From Aquipseudomonas alcaligenes MRY13-0052 (GTDB taxonomy: Bacteria; Pseudomonadota; Gammaproteobacteria; Pseudomonadales; Pseudomonadaceae), in NCBI GenBank assembly GCA_000474255.1, contig BATO01000065.1:1-35170 (forward strand): a DNA stretch of 35,170 bases, given 5' to 3'. Every line of letters begins with the position of its first letter. The stretch's first letter is position 1. The notes under the pieces are model-generated. The model saw only the letters and a program-made list of their open reading frames with translations. It made no database searches and was not told the DNA's origin. The position numbers and the translations under genes are program-made. Below, in pieces: positions 33,413 to 35,170 of the stretch.

Positions 33413-33892
33413 ATGCCAAGGATTCTACTGGTAGCCGTAGTAGCGCTTCTGGGCGCATGTGCTTCCGAGCCACCGCCGCCACCACCGCCCACCGTGGTGC
33501 AGCTGCATATCGAAGCCTCCAGCGACGTCAACCCGGGTCCGGGCGGGCAGGGCGCACCCGTGCGCGTGCGGGTGTTCGAGCTCAAGAGCGCCACCGCCTT
33601 CAACCGTGCCGATTACTTCTCCCTGGTGGAGCAGTCGCAGGCCACCCTGTCCACCGACCTGGTCGCCCAGGACGAGTTGCTGGTCAAGCCCGGCGACAAG
33701 CAGATGCAGGAGCGCAAGCTGGACGACGCCACCCGCCAGTTCGGCATCGTCGTCGGCTACCGCGAGCTCGACAGCGCGGTCTGGCGTGACGTGATCACCG
33801 TGCCCCTGAACCAGACCAGCGCCTACAGCGTGAAATTCGGCGCCCACGCCATCAGCGTCTCGCCGGCTCCCATCGCCGAGCCGGCCAAATAG
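33413..33892 (+). CDS. tssJ: T6SS outer-membrane lipoprotein TssJ
   Basis: A 159-aa lipoprotein of the trans-envelope complex. The signal peptide MPRILLVAVVALLGACASE has a lipobox LGAC with Cys16 as the lipidation site. It is followed by a proline run and a beta-sandwich domain (VRVRVFELKSATAFNRADYFSLVEQ, LVAQDELLVKPGDKQ, IVVGYRELDSAVWRDVITVP), typical of TssJ/VasD. TssJ anchors TssM to the outer membrane. It lies 70 bp after fha and 17 bp before tssK; TGAGGA precedes the ATG. Confidence 0.95.
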   Translation: MPRILLVAVVALLGACASEPPPPPPPTVVQLHIEASSDVNPGPGGQGAPVRVRVFELKSATAFNRADYFSLVEQSQATLSTDLVAQDELLVKPGDKQMQERKLDDATRQFGIVVGYRELDSAVWRDVITVPLNQTSAYSVKFGAHAISVSPAPIAEPAK

Positions 33893-33909
33893 AAACGGAG
33901 AGTTCGTCC

Positions 33910-35170
33910 ATGTCCTGGAACAACCGAGTGGTCTGGTCTGAGGGGATGTTCCTGCGTCCGCAGCATTTCCAGCAGCACGACCGCTACCTGGAGTCCCTGG
34001 TGGAAGGCCGCTGCCGAGCGCTGCAAGCCGGCGGCTGGGGTTTCTCCGAACTGAAGATCGACGAGGCGCTGCTCACCCAGGGCAAGCTGGCCATCGTCTC
34101 GGCCCGTGGCGTGCTGCCCGACGGCACCCCCTTCGACATCCCCGGCGACGACGTGGCCCCGGTGCCCCTGGACGTCGAGGACAGCCTGCGTGACGGCATC
34201 ATCTATCTGGCCCTGCCGCTCAAGCGCGCCGGTGCCCGCGACACGGTGGAGGAGGGCGAGGCCCTCGGCGGCGCCCGCTACCAGAGCGCGGTGCGTGAAG
34301 TGCGCGACGACAACGCCCCCTTCGAAAGCCGCGCCCCCGTGTCCATCGGTGGCCGCGCCCTGCGCCTGCTCACCGCCCGTGACGGCCTCGGCGAATACGC
34401 CGCCGTCGGCGTGGTGCGGGTGGTGGAAAAACGCGCCGACCGCTCCCTGGCGCTGGACGAAAGCTACATTCCGCCGCTGCTGGATGTGACCGCCTCGCAA
34501 CCCCTGGCGGCCTTCCGCAGCGAACTGCTGGGCCTGTTGCACCAACGTGGCGAGGCCCTGGCCGGCCGCGTGGTCGCCTCCGGCGCTGGTGGCGCTTCGG
34601 AGATCGCCGACTTCCTCCTGCTGCAACTGGTCAACCGCGCCGAACCCCTGGTCTCGCACCTGGCCAACATCACCCCGTTGCACCCGGAATGGTTCTACCG
34701 CGAGGCGGTGAGCCTGGCCGGCGAGTTCTCCACCTTCTCCGCCAGCGGCCGTCGCCCGGCGGAATTCCCGGCCTATGAGCACGACGACCTGGCCACCACC
34801 TTCGCCCCGGTGATGCTCGCCCTGCGCCAGGCCCTGTCGATGGTCATCGACAGCCGCGCCGTGCCGATCCCCATCATCGAGAAAGCCTACGGCGTGCACG
34901 TGGCGATGCTCGCGGACAAGAGCCTGCTGGACAACTCGGCGTTCATCCTCGTGGTGCGTGCCGACGTGCCCGGCGAGTCGCTGCGTTCGCGCTTCCCGCA
35001 GCAGGCCAAGATCGGCTCCGTGGAGCACATCCGCGACCTGGTCAACCTGCAGCTGCCGGGTATCGCGCTGCTGCCGATGCCGGTGGCGCCACGGCAGATC
35101 CCGTACCACGCGGGCAGCACCTACTTCGAACTCGACCGCGGCAGCGACCACTGGAAGCAACTGGTGCATT
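33910..35170 (+). CDS. tssK: T6SS baseplate/membrane-complex connector TssK (cut by window end)
   Basis: A 420-codon fragment of a protein that is usually about 445 aa, so roughly the last 25 residues lie outside the window. It links the baseplate to the TssJLM membrane complex. The start MSWNNRVVWSEGMFLRPQHFQQHDRYLE is the classical TssK N-terminus. Later segments LLLQLVNRAEPLVSHLANITPLHPEWFYREAVSLAGEFSTF and IVKP-like IEKAYGVHVAMLADKSLLDNSAFILVVRAD fit the family. The ATG follows CGGAG by nine or ten bases and lies 17 bp after tssJ. tssL and tssM are expected next. Confidence 0.95.
   Translation, partial: MSWNNRVVWSEGMFLRPQHFQQHDRYLESLVEGRCRALQAGGWGFSELKIDEALLTQGKLAIVSARGVLPDGTPFDIPGDDVAPVPLDVEDSLRDGIIYLALPLKRAGARDTVEEGEALGGARYQSAVREVRDDNAPFESRAPVSIGGRALRLLTARDGLGEYAAVGVVRVVEKRADRSLALDESYIPPLLDVTASQPLAAFRSELLGLLHQRGEALAGRVVASGAGGASEIADFLLLQLVNRAEPLVSHLANITPLHPEWFYREAVSLAGEFSTFSASGRRPAEFPAYEHDDLATTFAPVMLALRQALSMVIDSRAVPIPIIEKAYGVHVAMLADKSLLDNSAFILVVRADVPGESLRSRFPQQAKIGSVEHIRDLVNLQLPGIALLPMPVAPRQIPYHAGSTYFELDRGSDHWKQLVH

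Noticed and set aside
1-35170. tRNA, rRNA, insertion sequences, phage genes or replication origins
   Set aside because: None recognised on either strand by sequence pattern; every long coding stretch is explained by the genes listed.

Overview
The window is typical high-GC Pseudomonas chromosome. The G/C-rich third codon positions, the dispersed inverted repeats built around GTGGGAGCGAATTCATTCGC, and a type VI secretion (T6SS) cluster whose gene order matches HSI-I (H1-T6SS) of P. aeruginosa all point to Pseudomonas, probably a relative of P. aeruginosa. No rRNA, tRNA, CRISPR array, transposase or integrase was recognised.

Region 1 (1-6183) is a catabolic locus for shikimate-type hydroaromatics. 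An OprD-family porin and an MHS-family symporter run on the minus strand. They are divergent from a fused 3-dehydroshikimate dehydratase (quiC) and a TetR regulator on the plus strand. A near-perfect 11-bp inverted repeat in the shared promoter region is the best operator candidate. The porin and symporter would import the substrate, QuiC would convert 3-dehydroshikimate to protocatechuate, and the TetR protein may control both arms.

Region 2 (6180-14323, minus strand) is a VgrG1b-type effector operon: vgrG with a 10 x 48-bp repeat tail, a DUF6484 protein, a DUF2169 protein, a thiolase-fold protein lacking the ketosynthase catalytic residues, a PAAR-like/Tox-GHH2 nuclease effector (Tse7 type), a beta-propeller immunity candidate and a TIGR02270 HEAT-like protein.

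Region 3 (14707-17922, plus strand) holds a small HD alarmone hydrolase coupled to an 87-aa unknown, then eagT6, a Tse6-type effector (membrane segments, PAAR, C-terminal toxin) and an overlapping immunity candidate. Toxin and immunity appear exchanged relative to the classical Tse6/Tsi6 pair. The two vgrG genes are ungapped direct repeats over about 1.57 kb with a constant offset of 5,926 bp, and they bracket this cassette.

Region 4 (18312-35170) is the T6SS core: vgrG1a, clpV, tssG, tssF, tssE, tagJ, hcp, tssC, tssB and tssA on the minus strand, divergent from fha, tssJ and tssK (cut by the window edge) on the plus strand. The sheath (TssBC), tube (Hcp), baseplate (TssEFGK), spike (VgrG/PAAR), recycling ATPase (ClpV), outer-membrane lipoprotein (TssJ) and phosphorelay target (Fha) are present. 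TssL, TssM, TagF, PppA and PpkA are expected beyond the right edge. Strong intercistronic hairpins follow hcp, tssC and clpV.
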